A stretch of DNA of 64,000 nt. Source: JAAFJU01 sp043764895 (lineage in GTDB: Bacteria > Cyanobacteriota > Cyanobacteriia > Leptolyngbyales > Leptolyngbyaceae). Position numbers and translations under genes: made by a program. Below, piece by piece: positions 1 to 8,400 of the stretch; position 1 is the stretch's first letter; each line of letters opens with the position of its first letter. A model generated the notes under the pieces. That model was given only the letters and a program-made list of their open reading frames with translations. It made no database searches and was not told the DNA's origin. The stretch is from the NCBI GenBank assembly GCA_043764895.1, contig JAYUJY010000148.1:5262-69261 (forward strand), given 5' to 3'.

Positions 1-308
1 CCCAAAACAATTGTCCTAGATTCTGCCAGAACAAAAAGTTCATTAAAAAATATTTTCTAAGCAGTGATAAAAAGAGCCTTGCAAAATAAGGATCCGCAAT
101 GTTCATGCTATTTATGTTCAGAGCGAACAAAGAAAACTTAATTAATACAGTGGGGTCCATTGTTGCAAACTTCGCGATCGTCTGCCAAGTCCATCGCACT
201 AGAATGTTTACAGAATACTAATACAGTTTTCTTATATGAGGCATAAGAAAATTTATGCGGCGACAAGAGAATTTAGCAGAATCTTACAACACTATAGGAC
301 ACGCTCCC
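1..308. other. 5' intergenic stretch, no gene seen
   Basis: AT-rich non-coding sequence upstream of the GatB/YqeY-domain gene. No open frame on either strand resembles a protein family I know. It presumably holds the promoter of the downstream gene, but I cannot pick a convincing -35/-10 pair. An in-frame ATG at 255 would add 18 residues that do not look like the family's N-terminus, so this stretch is treated as leader up to 308. Confidence 0.4.
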
Positions 309-764
309 ATGACGCTCATCGATCGCATTAGCGAACACATCAAAACGGCTATGAAAGCGAAGGACAAACTTCGTCTAGAAACCTACCGAAGCATTAAAAA
401 AGTCCTGCTCGACAAAGAAGTCAGTGTCCGACCCAGCGGCCAAACCGAGCTGACTCCTGAGCAAGAAATCGAAGCCTTAGTCCAAATTGCCAAACAGCGC
501 CGAGATGCCATAGAGCAGTACACTAACGCTCAACGCCTCGATCTCGCTGAAAAAGAGGCATTGGAGCTAGCGGTGATTGAAGAGTTTTTGCCGCAGCAGA
601 TGACGGACGACGAGGTGGGGGCAGCGATCGACGCGATCATCCTCCAAGTCGGGGCAACGTCTGCCAAGGACATGGGAAAAGTCATGGGCGTTGCGATGCA
701 GCAGCTTAAGGGCAAAGCGGACGGGAAGAAGGTGCAAGAACAGGTGAAGGCCAAGCTGAACTAA
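309..764 (+). CDS. GatB/YqeY domain-containing protein
   Basis: 151-residue protein matching the stand-alone GatB/YqeY family over its full length. It resembles the tail domain of the GatB subunit of tRNA-dependent amidotransferase, but these small proteins lack the amidotransferase core and their exact role is unsettled. Visible family features are the N-terminal MTLIDRISEHIKTAMKAKDK, the RLETYRSIKKVLLDKEV helix, the EQIEALV-like motif before QRRDAIEQY, and the late KDMGKVMGVAMQQLKGKADG block. The start at 309 is chosen because homologues begin at this ATG; the ATG at 255 gives an unlike extension. It is monocistronic, followed by a palindromic repeat. The family call is firm and the function is not. 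Confidence 0.85.
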   Translation: MTLIDRISEHIKTAMKAKDKLRLETYRSIKKVLLDKEVSVRPSGQTELTPEQEIEALVQIAKQRRDAIEQYTNAQRLDLAEKEALELAVIEEFLPQQMTDDEVGAAIDAIILQVGATSAKDMGKVMGVAMQQLKGKADGKKVQEQVKAKLN

Positions 765-789
765 AAATTTTTGCGAAAATTTTCGCGAC

Positions 790-907
790 GTTGGGTTTGG
801 GGCACGGCAAGCCAAAGGTGGGTTTGGGGCACGGCAAGCCATGCCCCTACGGGTCTCTGTAAAGATGAATCTGTAGGGGCATGGCCATGCCGTGCCCCAA
901 ACCCAAC
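790..907. repeat. Interspersed inverted repeat, copy 1 of 3
   Basis: Element whose two arms are near-complementary: GGGTTTGGGGCACGGC with CCATGCCCCTAC on the left, and GTAGGGGCATGG with GCCGTGCCCCAAACCC on the right. It could fold into a long imperfect hairpin. The left arm start is partly duplicated here (790-813 and 818-840). Related copies lie at 18894-18999 and 48830-48920, sharing the core around GATCTGTAGGGGCATGGC. All three are intergenic. It has no ORF, so it looks like a non-autonomous REP/MITE-type repeat. Confidence 0.8.
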
Positions 908-1108
908 GAAGAACAGATCAAGGCTCTAGATTGGATTGATTTCAAGATATTGATTCTCAGATACGCATTACTCAAGCCATGCACCAGAAGGGCAATGCGA
1001 TCGCGCCAAAATTCTAAAGCAGATGTAAACTTGAGTTTGAACTGACAGACGGTTACTTCAGTCCCAGACCTAAATTTTCAGAACCCGACGTTTTTTGGCT
1101 AGGCATCT

Positions 1109-2998
1109 ATGCAACCCCCGATTTCCACAGGCACGATTCTCCAGAGCCGCTACCGTTTGCTCAACCTCATCGGACAGGGCGGCTTCGGTCGGACTTACCT
1201 TGTTGAGGATCAGGGTCGCTTCAACGAACTCTGCGCCCTCAAGGAGCTGAACCCGCCACAGGGAGACTATGCCTTTGGAAAATCGAAAGAACTCTTCCAG
1301 CGTGAAGCCCAAATTCTGCACCAAATCGAGCATCCCCAAATCCCCAAGTTCAGGGCCACGTTTGAGGAAGATCATCGGTTGTTCTTAGTTCAAGATTTTG
1401 TCGAAGGTAAGACCTACCGGGAAATTCTTGACGATCGCAAAACCCGTGGATTTGTCTTCGCTGAGAAAGAAGTGGTTGACTTGATGCAGAAAATTTTGCC
1501 AGTCCTGACCTACTTGCATGGCAAAGGAATTATTCATCGCGACATTGCGCCAGACAACATCATGCTGCGCGATCGGGATCAGCTTCCGGTGCTGATCGAT
1601 TTTGGCGTGGTCAAAGATATTGCGACTCGCCTCCAAACGCCAGAAACGCTGAAACAATCCACCACAGTCGGGAAACTTGGCTACGCACCCATTGAGCAGA
1701 TGCAAACGGGCAATGCCTATCCCAACAGCGATCTCTACGCGCTAGCCGTTACAGCGATCGTCCTTCTCACTGGACGCGAACCTCAAGAACTCCTGGATGA
1801 CAATACGATGACTTGGCATTGGCAACGCTGGTGTCAAGTGAGTCCGGGGTTTGCGCAGGTCATAAGCCGAATGTTGAGCTACACGCCAGCCCAGCGATTT
1901 CCATCTGCCACCGACGTCAGTGGCGCACTAGCAAACCTAGCACAACCAGGCCAATCGGGGGTGCAGCAGACTGTTGCCCCGTCTGACTCGACCCAGCCGC
2001 CTTCTAGACCCGCTGTCGGATCCCAAATGGCCACGGTGGCGATCGGTCGTGACTATGAGGATGAGCAGGATCTGGCACCTCGTCCGTCCGTAAAACGATC
2101 GCCAGCGGCTATTCCAGAACGCAATACGCTCTGGGATGACCCGTGGGCCGTGGGTTTGATTGCAATGGGTCTCATTAGTCTTGCAGGCATCGGCACTTAT
2201 TTGGTCACTAATGCGCTCAAAGCTAAGCCTCCTGTCACTGAAACGACTCCGCCTGTCGTCGTCACTGAACCCACCCCCACGCCCAAGCCCAGTATCAAAC
2301 CGACCCCAAAACCGATCGCCTCGCCCATTAGCTTCGAGCAAAAACTAGAGTTGACCTCCGGTAAGCCCACGACCCGCAGTGGCAACCTCAAATCGAATCA
2401 GACCGCCAACCTCACGTTCAGTGGCAAACAGGGTCAAGCCCTTGATGCGGTTGTTAATGGCGAAGGGGTTTTGATGACTATTTTTAGTCCTGAAGGTCAG
2501 CCTGTAAACGATCGGGCCAAACGAGTGTCTAGCTGGAATGGCGTGCTTCCTCTCACAGGCGAATATAATATTCAGCTCAAAACCGTCAAAAACCTAGACA
2601 GCTCAGACTACAAATTAGATCTTGACCTCAAAGACCCGCCCAAGCCTTTACCGGAACCCATCATTACCCCGTCCCCCGTCATTCCTGAAAAGCCGATCGA
2701 CGGCAGCGGCACCATCAAAACTGAGCGTGTGCTGTTTGATCCCGGCAAAACGAGTACCCAAATCTTAAATCCCATCAAGTCTCCGGAAGTCATTCGATAC
2801 CTTGTCTCCGCAAGAGCAGGCCAAACCCTGGATGTCTCCGTCCAAGGCGCAACGCTGAGTGTGCTGGGTTCCGATGGTAAGCCGTTGCCGGATGCGACCG
2901 ATCGGCCTAACTGGCGGGCGCTGCTCGCCACAAGCGGAGACTACATCATCGAAGTCAATGCAAAATCGCCGTTCACCCTCAACATAGAAGTCAAATAG
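1109..2998 (+). CDS. Membrane-anchored Ser/Thr protein kinase with C-terminal beta-sensor repeats
   Basis: 629 residues. The Hanks-type kinase domain covers about 11-275: glycine loop GQGGFGRTYLVED, lysine in ALKEL, catalytic loop HRDIAPDN (alanine where HRDxKPxN kinases carry lysine), and DFGVVKD. After a linker, one transmembrane helix (about 345-367, LIAMGLISLAGIGTYLV) and a Pro/Thr-rich spacer (372-405) lead to two related beta-rich modules (about 410-505 and 535-629). Each contains a hydrophobic GQ-LD-V core and ends in a GxYxIxL/V strand, like bacterial pre-peptidase C-terminal (PPC) domains. Expected topology is kinase inside and modules outside, that is, a receptor kinase. Substrate unknown. 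bioD starts 2 bases after its stop, so the two may be co-transcribed. Confidence 0.88.
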   Translation: MQPPISTGTILQSRYRLLNLIGQGGFGRTYLVEDQGRFNELCALKELNPPQGDYAFGKSKELFQREAQILHQIEHPQIPKFRATFEEDHRLFLVQDFVEGKTYREILDDRKTRGFVFAEKEVVDLMQKILPVLTYLHGKGIIHRDIAPDNIMLRDRDQLPVLIDFGVVKDIATRLQTPETLKQSTTVGKLGYAPIEQMQTGNAYPNSDLYALAVTAIVLLTGREPQELLDDNTMTWHWQRWCQVSPGFAQVISRMLSYTPAQRFPSATDVSGALANLAQPGQSGVQQTVAPSDSTQPPSRPAVGSQMATVAIGRDYEDEQDLAPRPSVKRSPAAIPERNTLWDDPWAVGLIAMGLISLAGIGTYLVTNALKAKPPVTETTPPVVVTEPTPTPKPSIKPTPKPIASPISFEQKLELTSGKPTTRSGNLKSNQTANLTFSGKQGQALDAVVNGEGVLMTIFSPEGQPVNDRAKRVSSWNGVLPLTGEYNIQLKTVKNLDSSDYKLDLDLKDPPKPLPEPIITPSPVIPEKPIDGSGTIKTERVLFDPGKTSTQILNPIKSPEVIRYLVSARAGQTLDVSVQGATLSVLGSDGKPLPDATDRPNWRALLATSGDYIIEVNAKSPFTLNIEVK

Positions 2999-3000
2999 CC

Positions 3001-3711
3001 ATGAAAACTGCCCCAAATGCCCTGCTGATAACGGGCACAGATACCGATGCGGGAAAAACGGTTCTAACCGCAGCGCTCATGGCCTATTGGCAACAATATC
3101 GTCAACCGCAATCTGTTGCCATTTTGAAGCCCTTTCAATCTGGAATCGGCGATCGAGAGTTCTACGTCAAGTTGTTTGACCTTCAGCAAACCCTAGACGA
3201 AATTAATCCCGTTCATTTCAATGCGCCCCTTGCCCTGCCGATCGCCGCTGCATTGGAAGGCAAGACGATTTCTATGGAAGTCCCTTGGCGAACCTTGCAA
3301 TCGCTGATGCAACGCCATGATTTTGTCTTAATCGAAGGCGTCGGTGGTCTCGGATCGCCCGTGACCTTTGAAACGACGGTGGCTGATCTCGCAGCAGACT
3401 GGAAAGTGCCGATTGTTCTAGTCGTTCCCGTGAAGCTCGGCGCGATCGGTCAAGTGGTTGCCAACATTGCCTTAGCCGAGCGATCGGGACTTTGGGTTAA
3501 GGGTATTGTGCGTAATTGTGCCACTCCATGTAGTGAGGAGGACATAGAAAACTGGGCAAACCAAGCGTTAATTGAGCAGTTGACGGGCATCCAAGTGATG
3601 GGGACGTTGCCGTATTTAGAGTCCATAGACGATCGTGATCAGCTTGCAAAGGCCGCTTCTAATTTAGACTTAGAGATGCTGATTCCTAGCTTGAAATTAG
3701 CCTTAAAATAG
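3001..3711 (+). CDS. bioD: Dethiobiotin synthetase
   Basis: 236-residue ATP-dependent dethiobiotin synthetase, the penultimate step of biotin synthesis: it closes the ureido ring of 7,8-diaminopelargonate using CO2 and ATP. The N-terminal P-loop GTDTDAGKT, the lysine-containing strand ILKPFQSG, and the EGVGGLGSP motif are all present in order. The length is typical. It begins 2 bases after the kinase stop. bioB and bioY lie about 5 kb away, so the biotin genes are loosely clustered here rather than in one operon. bioA and bioF are not in the window. Confidence 0.93.
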   Translation: MKTAPNALLITGTDTDAGKTVLTAALMAYWQQYRQPQSVAILKPFQSGIGDREFYVKLFDLQQTLDEINPVHFNAPLALPIAAALEGKTISMEVPWRTLQSLMQRHDFVLIEGVGGLGSPVTFETTVADLAADWKVPIVLVVPVKLGAIGQVVANIALAERSGLWVKGIVRNCATPCSEEDIENWANQALIEQLTGIQVMGTLPYLESIDDRDQLAKAASNLDLEMLIPSLKLALK

Positions 3712-3715
3712 AGTT

Positions 3716-3746
3716 GGCTCAGGTCAAGAGTGTGACCTAAGGAGCC
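3716..3746 (+). other. Hairpin after bioD
   Basis: Arms GGCTC-AGGTCA and TGACCT-(AAG)-GAGCC form an 11-bp stem with a 3-base bulge and a 6-base loop. It sits 5 bases after the bioD stop. No T-run follows, so it is not a classical intrinsic terminator. It may stabilise the bioD mRNA 3' end or attenuate transcription into the next gene. Confidence 0.45.
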
Positions 3747-3783
3747 ATCTGAAGCGTTGTCTGAAGCTGGAACGAATCCCCCC

Positions 3784-4659
3784 ATGAAATTCATCAATCC
3801 CAAAACTGATTTTGCCTTTAAAAAGATCTTTGGATCAGATCAAAGTCATGCCATTTTAATCAGCTTTCTCAATGGAATTCTTTACAACGGCACCCCCACG
3901 ATTCAAGATCTCGAAATTCTAAATCCCTATCAAGCGCCCAAAGTTCTCGGTATCAAAGCAACCTATCTTGACATCCGGGCCAAACTCATCAGCCGCGAGA
4001 TGGTCATCATTGAGATGCAAGTTCTCAACGTCGCCGGATTTGAAAAACGAGTGCTTTACAATGCTGCAAAAGCTTACTCAATGCAGCTTGACAGTGGTCA
4101 GAGCTACGCTAAGCTCAACCCGGTGATTGCCTTGACGATCGTCGATTTTGAGCTATTTCCAGGCGTGAAGGGGGTGATTTCAAGATTTGTTCTGAAAGAA
4201 CGACAAATGTTAATCGATTACCCGATCAATGACTTAGAGCTTGTTTTTGTCGAACTCCCTAAGTTTAAGCTCACCCTCAATCAGCTTGTGACGCTAACCG
4301 ATCAGTGGCTCTACTTTTTCCAAAATGCTCCTGGCCTACGATCGGTTCCACCCACGATGCGGGATATCCCAGAAATTCAACAAGCCTTTACGATCGCAGA
4401 GCAAGCCCGATTGACCCGCGATGAAATCGATGAACTCGAACGCCAAAGCTTCTACATCTACAATCAAGAAGGTGCGCTAATAAAAGCAACAGAAGACGCG
4501 GAAAAACGGGGACTTGAGCGGGGACTTGAGCAGGGGATTGAGCAGGGGATTGAGCAGGAGAAGCTTGACATTGCACAACGGCTGCTGGCGTTGCTCGATA
4601 ATGAGGCGATCGCTCAAAGCACCGGATTATCTGTAGAGGAGATTCAAGCCTTGCGGTAG
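3784..4659 (+). CDS. Rpn-family PD-(D/E)XK nuclease / putative transposase-like protein
   Basis: 291 residues, starting at the ATG of MKFINPKTDFAFKKIFGS, the signature opening of the Rpn/PDDEXK family (the upstream ATG at 3757 adds 9 unlike residues). The central IIEMQVLN strand following DIRAKL fits the nuclease core: D in the preceding strand, then E-x-Q. The C-terminal part carries an alpha-helical linker with tandem RGLE/QGIEQ repeats (about 250-266) and a short helical tail. Members relate to RpnA-type recombination-promoting nucleases and are often multicopy in cyanobacteria. A second intact relative is at 57245-58180 and a broken one at 10933-11591. The cellular role is not established. 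Confidence 0.8.
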   Translation: MKFINPKTDFAFKKIFGSDQSHAILISFLNGILYNGTPTIQDLEILNPYQAPKVLGIKATYLDIRAKLISREMVIIEMQVLNVAGFEKRVLYNAAKAYSMQLDSGQSYAKLNPVIALTIVDFELFPGVKGVISRFVLKERQMLIDYPINDLELVFVELPKFKLTLNQLVTLTDQWLYFFQNAPGLRSVPPTMRDIPEIQQAFTIAEQARLTRDEIDELERQSFYIYNQEGALIKATEDAEKRGLERGLEQGIEQGIEQEKLDIAQRLLALLDNEAIAQSTGLSVEEIQALR

Positions 4660-4778
4660 TTTAGGTTGCTAGCTTAAGGTCTCAGGTTCACAGACTTTTG
4701 CAATAAATCTCTACACAGACGATCCATCGACCCAAATAGAACGTTAGAATCAATACGCCCTTTTTTGTTGTCCCGCAA

Positions 4779-7775
4779 ATGGCAAAGCGTTCTAGCCAAT
4801 CAAGCCAACCCGATGCAAGCGCAATGCTGAGTGATAAGCTGCCCGACAACACCATCCGCATCCGAGGTGCGCGGCAACACAACCTCAAAAACATTGATCT
4901 TGAACTGCCTCGCGACAAGATGATCGTCTTTACGGGGGTGTCGGGTTCTGGTAAATCGTCCCTGGCCTTCGACACCATTTTTGCGGAAGGTCAGCGTCGG
5001 TACGTCGAGTCTTTGAGCGCTTACGCCAGACAGTTTTTGGGCCAGGTGGATAAGCCTGACGTAGATTCCATTGAAGGGCTGAGTCCGGCGATTTCGATCG
5101 ACCAAAAATCGACGTCCCACAACCCTCGCTCCACGGTCGGGACGGTTACGGAGATTTATGACTATTTGCGTCTATTATTTGGACGGGCAGGGGAGCCACA
5201 TTGCCCAGAATGTGACCGAGCCATCGCGCCTCAATCGATCGATCAGATGTGCGATCGGATCATGGAGTTGCCTGACAAAACGCGGTTCCAGATTCTAGCG
5301 CCTGTGGTTCGCGGAAAAAAAGGGACACATAAGAAAACGATCTCTAGTATCGCGTCTGAAGGCTTTGCTCGGGTCCGCATTGATGGTGAGGTTCGTGAAC
5401 TTAGCGACGCGATTGAACTCGATAAGAACAAGTATCACGACATCGAAATTGTGGTCGATCGGTTAGTCCGAAAAGACGACATGCAGGAACGCCTTGTGGA
5501 TTCGCTCAGGACGTGTCTGAAGCATTCCAGCGGAATCGCCATTATCCATATCATTCATAGTGCAGAGAGCAAAACCGATGGTCCAGACGAGAAATCGGCA
5601 TCGGGAAGCTCTAGTGAAAATCTTGAGGCACATCCCCTCGAACCCGCTCCAGCTAAACTGTCGGATTTAGTTTTTAGCGAAAACTTTGCCTGCCCAGAAC
5701 ATGGTGCGGTCATGGAGGAACTATCGCCTCGACTGTTTTCGTTCAACTCGCCCTATGGTGCTTGCCCTGATTGTCATGGACTCGGAAGCTTGCGTAAGTT
5801 TTCCCCAGACCTAATTATTCCCAATCCCACGCTGCCCGTCTATGCCGCGATCGCCCCTTGGTCTGACAAAGATAATACGTACTATCTGTCCTTATTGTGT
5901 AGCGTGGCCGAAGCCTACAGTTTTGACATCAAAACGCCGTGGGAACAGTTGCGCGATGACCAAAAAGAAATCGTGCTTTACGGTTCCCCCGATCCGATTT
6001 GGATTGAAACGGACTCTCGTTACCGCGAAGCCAAGGGCTACAACCGCCGCTACGAGGGCGCGCTGCCGATGCTAGAGCGTCAGTATCAAGAAGCTAGCTC
6101 CGATACCCACAAGCAAAAACTCGAACAATATCTCATCGATCAACCCTGCGAAACTTGTAGTGGATTTAGACTTAAGCCGGAATCGTTGGCGGTAAAGATT
6201 GGGCAATTCCGGATTCACGATCTCACAGGCGTCTCAATTCGAGAATGCCTCAAGCGTATCAATGAACTGAATCTAACGCCTAAACAAGCCAAAATTGCGG
6301 ATTTGGTGCTGCGGGAAATTCGGGCACGATTGAGCTTTTTGCTGGATGTTGGATTGGATTACCTGACGCTCGATCGACCTGCCATGACGCTTTCCGGCGG
6401 TGAGGCCCAGCGGATTCGGCTTGCGACTCAGATTGGATCAGGATTAACTGGAGTCTTGTATGTTCTGGATGAACCGAGCATTGGGTTGCACCAGCGCGAC
6501 AATACTAGACTTCTTTCAACGTTGACGAAACTGCGCGATCTCGGCAATACGCTGGTCGTGGTTGAACATGACGAAGAAACCATGCGCGCAGCAGACTTTA
6601 TCGTGGATATTGGTCCTGGTGCGGGCGTTCACGGCGGGAATATTATTTCCAAGGGCAGCATGGAGGATTTGCTAAATGCCGAAGAATCTCTCACGGGCGC
6701 GTACCTATCGGGGCGTCTGAAAATTGTAACCCCTGCTGTTCGACGTCCCGGCAATGGTCGGATGATTACGATTACCAACGCCGATCGCAACAATCTGCAA
6801 GGCATTGATGTAGTGATTCCTATGGGCAAACTCGTCTGCATTACAGGCGTGTCTGGTTCGGGAAAATCAACGCTGATTAATGACTTGCTGCACCCCGCGA
6901 TTCAAAACCACTTTGGCCAAAAGGTGCCCTTCCCGAAGAATGTTGCTCAAATCACCGGGCTAGACACCCTCGATAAGGCGATCGTCATTGACCAGTCGCC
7001 GATCGGACGGACGCCCCGGTCCAACCCAGCGACCTATACCGGAATCTTTGACATTGTGCGCGATGTGTTTGCGACGACGATCGAGGCGAAGGCGCGTGGA
7101 TACAAACCCGGACAGTTTTCGTTTAATGTAAAGGGCGGTCGCTGTGAATCCTGTGCAGGACAGGGCGTGAACGTGATTGAGATGAATTTCTTGCCGGATG
7201 TGTATGTGCAGTGCGAAGTCTGTAAAGGCAAACGCTACAACCGCGACACCTTGCAAGTAACGTTCAAAGGTAAGTCCATTGCGGATGTGCTGGACATGAC
7301 TGTGGAAGCAGCCTGCGCGTTTTTCGAGAATATTCCTCAAGCTCACGCGAGACTCAAGACGTTGTTTGATGTGGGGCTGGGCTATATGAAAATTGGGCAA
7401 CCTGCGCCGACTCTCTCTGGCGGAGAAGCCCAGCGGGTCAAACTTGCGTCCGAACTCTCCCGGCGAGCGACCGGAAAAACGCTGTACCTAATCGATGAGC
7501 CGACGACTGGACTATCGTTCTACGATGTTCACAAACTCCTTGATGTCGTGCAGCGGCTAGTCGATAAAGGCAACACGGTCCTAACGATTGAACACAATCT
7601 TGACGTGATTCGCTGTAGTGATTGGGTGATTGATCTCGGTCCTGAGGGCGGCGATCGGGGTGGGAAAGTGATTGCGTTCGGAACGCCTGAAGAGGTGGCG
7701 ATCGTACCTGAATCTTATACGGGACACTATCTAAAAAGAGCGCTTGAAATCTATCCCATGGGTGGAAGCCTCTGA
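4779..7775 (+). CDS. uvrA: Excinuclease ABC subunit A
   Basis: 998-residue UvrA, the damage-sensing ATPase of nucleotide excision repair that loads UvrB on distorted DNA. Both ABC ATPase halves are complete: Walker A GVSGSGKSSLAFDT near residue 50 and GVSGSGKSTLIND near 690; signature motifs TLSGGEAQRIRL and TLSGGEAQRVKL; Walker B VLDEPSIGLH and LIDEPTTGLS. Zinc-binding CxxC pairs lie at CPECDRAI, CPDCHGLG, CETCSGF and CESCAGQG/CEVCKGKR. The length is slightly above the ~940-residue norm because of a low-complexity insert around residues 262-295. It appears monocistronic. Confidence 0.97.
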   Translation: MAKRSSQSSQPDASAMLSDKLPDNTIRIRGARQHNLKNIDLELPRDKMIVFTGVSGSGKSSLAFDTIFAEGQRRYVESLSAYARQFLGQVDKPDVDSIEGLSPAISIDQKSTSHNPRSTVGTVTEIYDYLRLLFGRAGEPHCPECDRAIAPQSIDQMCDRIMELPDKTRFQILAPVVRGKKGTHKKTISSIASEGFARVRIDGEVRELSDAIELDKNKYHDIEIVVDRLVRKDDMQERLVDSLRTCLKHSSGIAIIHIIHSAESKTDGPDEKSASGSSSENLEAHPLEPAPAKLSDLVFSENFACPEHGAVMEELSPRLFSFNSPYGACPDCHGLGSLRKFSPDLIIPNPTLPVYAAIAPWSDKDNTYYLSLLCSVAEAYSFDIKTPWEQLRDDQKEIVLYGSPDPIWIETDSRYREAKGYNRRYEGALPMLERQYQEASSDTHKQKLEQYLIDQPCETCSGFRLKPESLAVKIGQFRIHDLTGVSIRECLKRINELNLTPKQAKIADLVLREIRARLSFLLDVGLDYLTLDRPAMTLSGGEAQRIRLATQIGSGLTGVLYVLDEPSIGLHQRDNTRLLSTLTKLRDLGNTLVVVEHDEETMRAADFIVDIGPGAGVHGGNIISKGSMEDLLNAEESLTGAYLSGRLKIVTPAVRRPGNGRMITITNADRNNLQGIDVVIPMGKLVCITGVSGSGKSTLINDLLHPAIQNHFGQKVPFPKNVAQITGLDTLDKAIVIDQSPIGRTPRSNPATYTGIFDIVRDVFATTIEAKARGYKPGQFSFNVKGGRCESCAGQGVNVIEMNFLPDVYVQCEVCKGKRYNRDTLQVTFKGKSIADVLDMTVEAACAFFENIPQAHARLKTLFDVGLGYMKIGQPAPTLSGGEAQRVKLASELSRRATGKTLYLIDEPTTGLSFYDVHKLLDVVQRLVDKGNTVLTIEHNLDVIRCSDWVIDLGPEGGDRGGKVIAFGTPEEVAIVPESYTGHYLKRALEIYPMGGSL

Positions 7776-7871
7776 TTTAAATAAGCAGGAAGACACCACG
7801 CTACACCGCCACTTTTTTGCGGTGCGATCGAAATTAACGGGTGTAGACGATCGCCCTGCGATAAAGCATAT

Positions 7872-7940
7872 GCGATCGACTTGCGGGGTGGATGTGCCCT
7901 TAAAATAGTCAATCCAAACGCTTGAATCTACAATAACCAT
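7872..7940 (-). pseudogene. vapC remnant (N-terminal fragment of PIN toxin)
   Basis: Only the first ~23 codons of a PIN-domain toxin survive: MVIVDSSVWIDYFKG with the first catalytic aspartate, then STPQVDR. The frame stays open to 7731, but the sequence no longer resembles a PIN domain and runs into the end of uvrA. The remaining acidic residues of the active site are lost, so no ribonuclease activity is expected. It follows the vapB stop by 9 bases, in the usual vapBC order. Confidence 0.75.
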
Positions 7941-7949
7941 CTATTACTT

Positions 7950-8150
7950 CTAATTCCCTATGTCAGTTCCCATTTGACCTAGATTCCCGTCCCAAGAGAG
8001 CTTTCCTCGCCAAGCCCGAATGAATTCTTGGTTGTTCATTTGGATCAGCAGTTTGAGGGCGAGTTCGACGACTTCTTGCTGGGCACTGAGTCCGGTGGCT
8101 TTGAGGGCATCGGTAACAAGGATATTATCGATTTCGACGTTGGTTTTCAT
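7950..8150 (-). CDS. VapB-type antitoxin (toxin partner decayed)
   Basis: 66 residues of the short VapB family: MKTNVEIDNILVTDALKATG followed by QQEVVELALKLLI, the conserved N-terminal DNA-binding half. The C-terminal toxin-wrapping tail (WRGKLSWDGN) is present. Its partner vapC immediately downstream retains only about 23 codons, so this is an antitoxin without its own toxin. It may still repress its promoter or neutralise a related toxin elsewhere. Confidence 0.75.
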   Translation of the reverse strand: MKTNVEIDNILVTDALKATGLSAQQEVVELALKLLIQMNNQEFIRAWRGKLSWDGNLGQMGTDIGN

Positions 8151-8400
8151 GATTGTAAGGTTGCTTGTTGCTAAACTTGCAGGCCAACTAATTCAGGTCC
8201 ATATTCTGATTATATGGATCTGATTATATGGATAAAGCGATCGTATTTAGTCTATCAATCTCAGACATGATTCCCTCTTTCAACGCCTCTTTCCCAAGAT
8301 AAAGCTAAAAGTAATTTCGATCGTCATCCGATAGAATGAACCCCAAATAGAGTGAACCCTAAGAAATTGAGTTTTTTATACCCAAAAGCCCAACAACACC

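Noticed and set aside
1937..2341. 134-codon minus-strand ORF inside the Ser/Thr kinase gene
   Set aside because: Antisense to the Pro/Thr-rich linker; composition artefact.
7804..7824. Hairpin CACCGC...GCGGTG after uvrA as terminator
   Set aside because: The stem is only 6 bp and the T-run lies in the loop, not after the stem.
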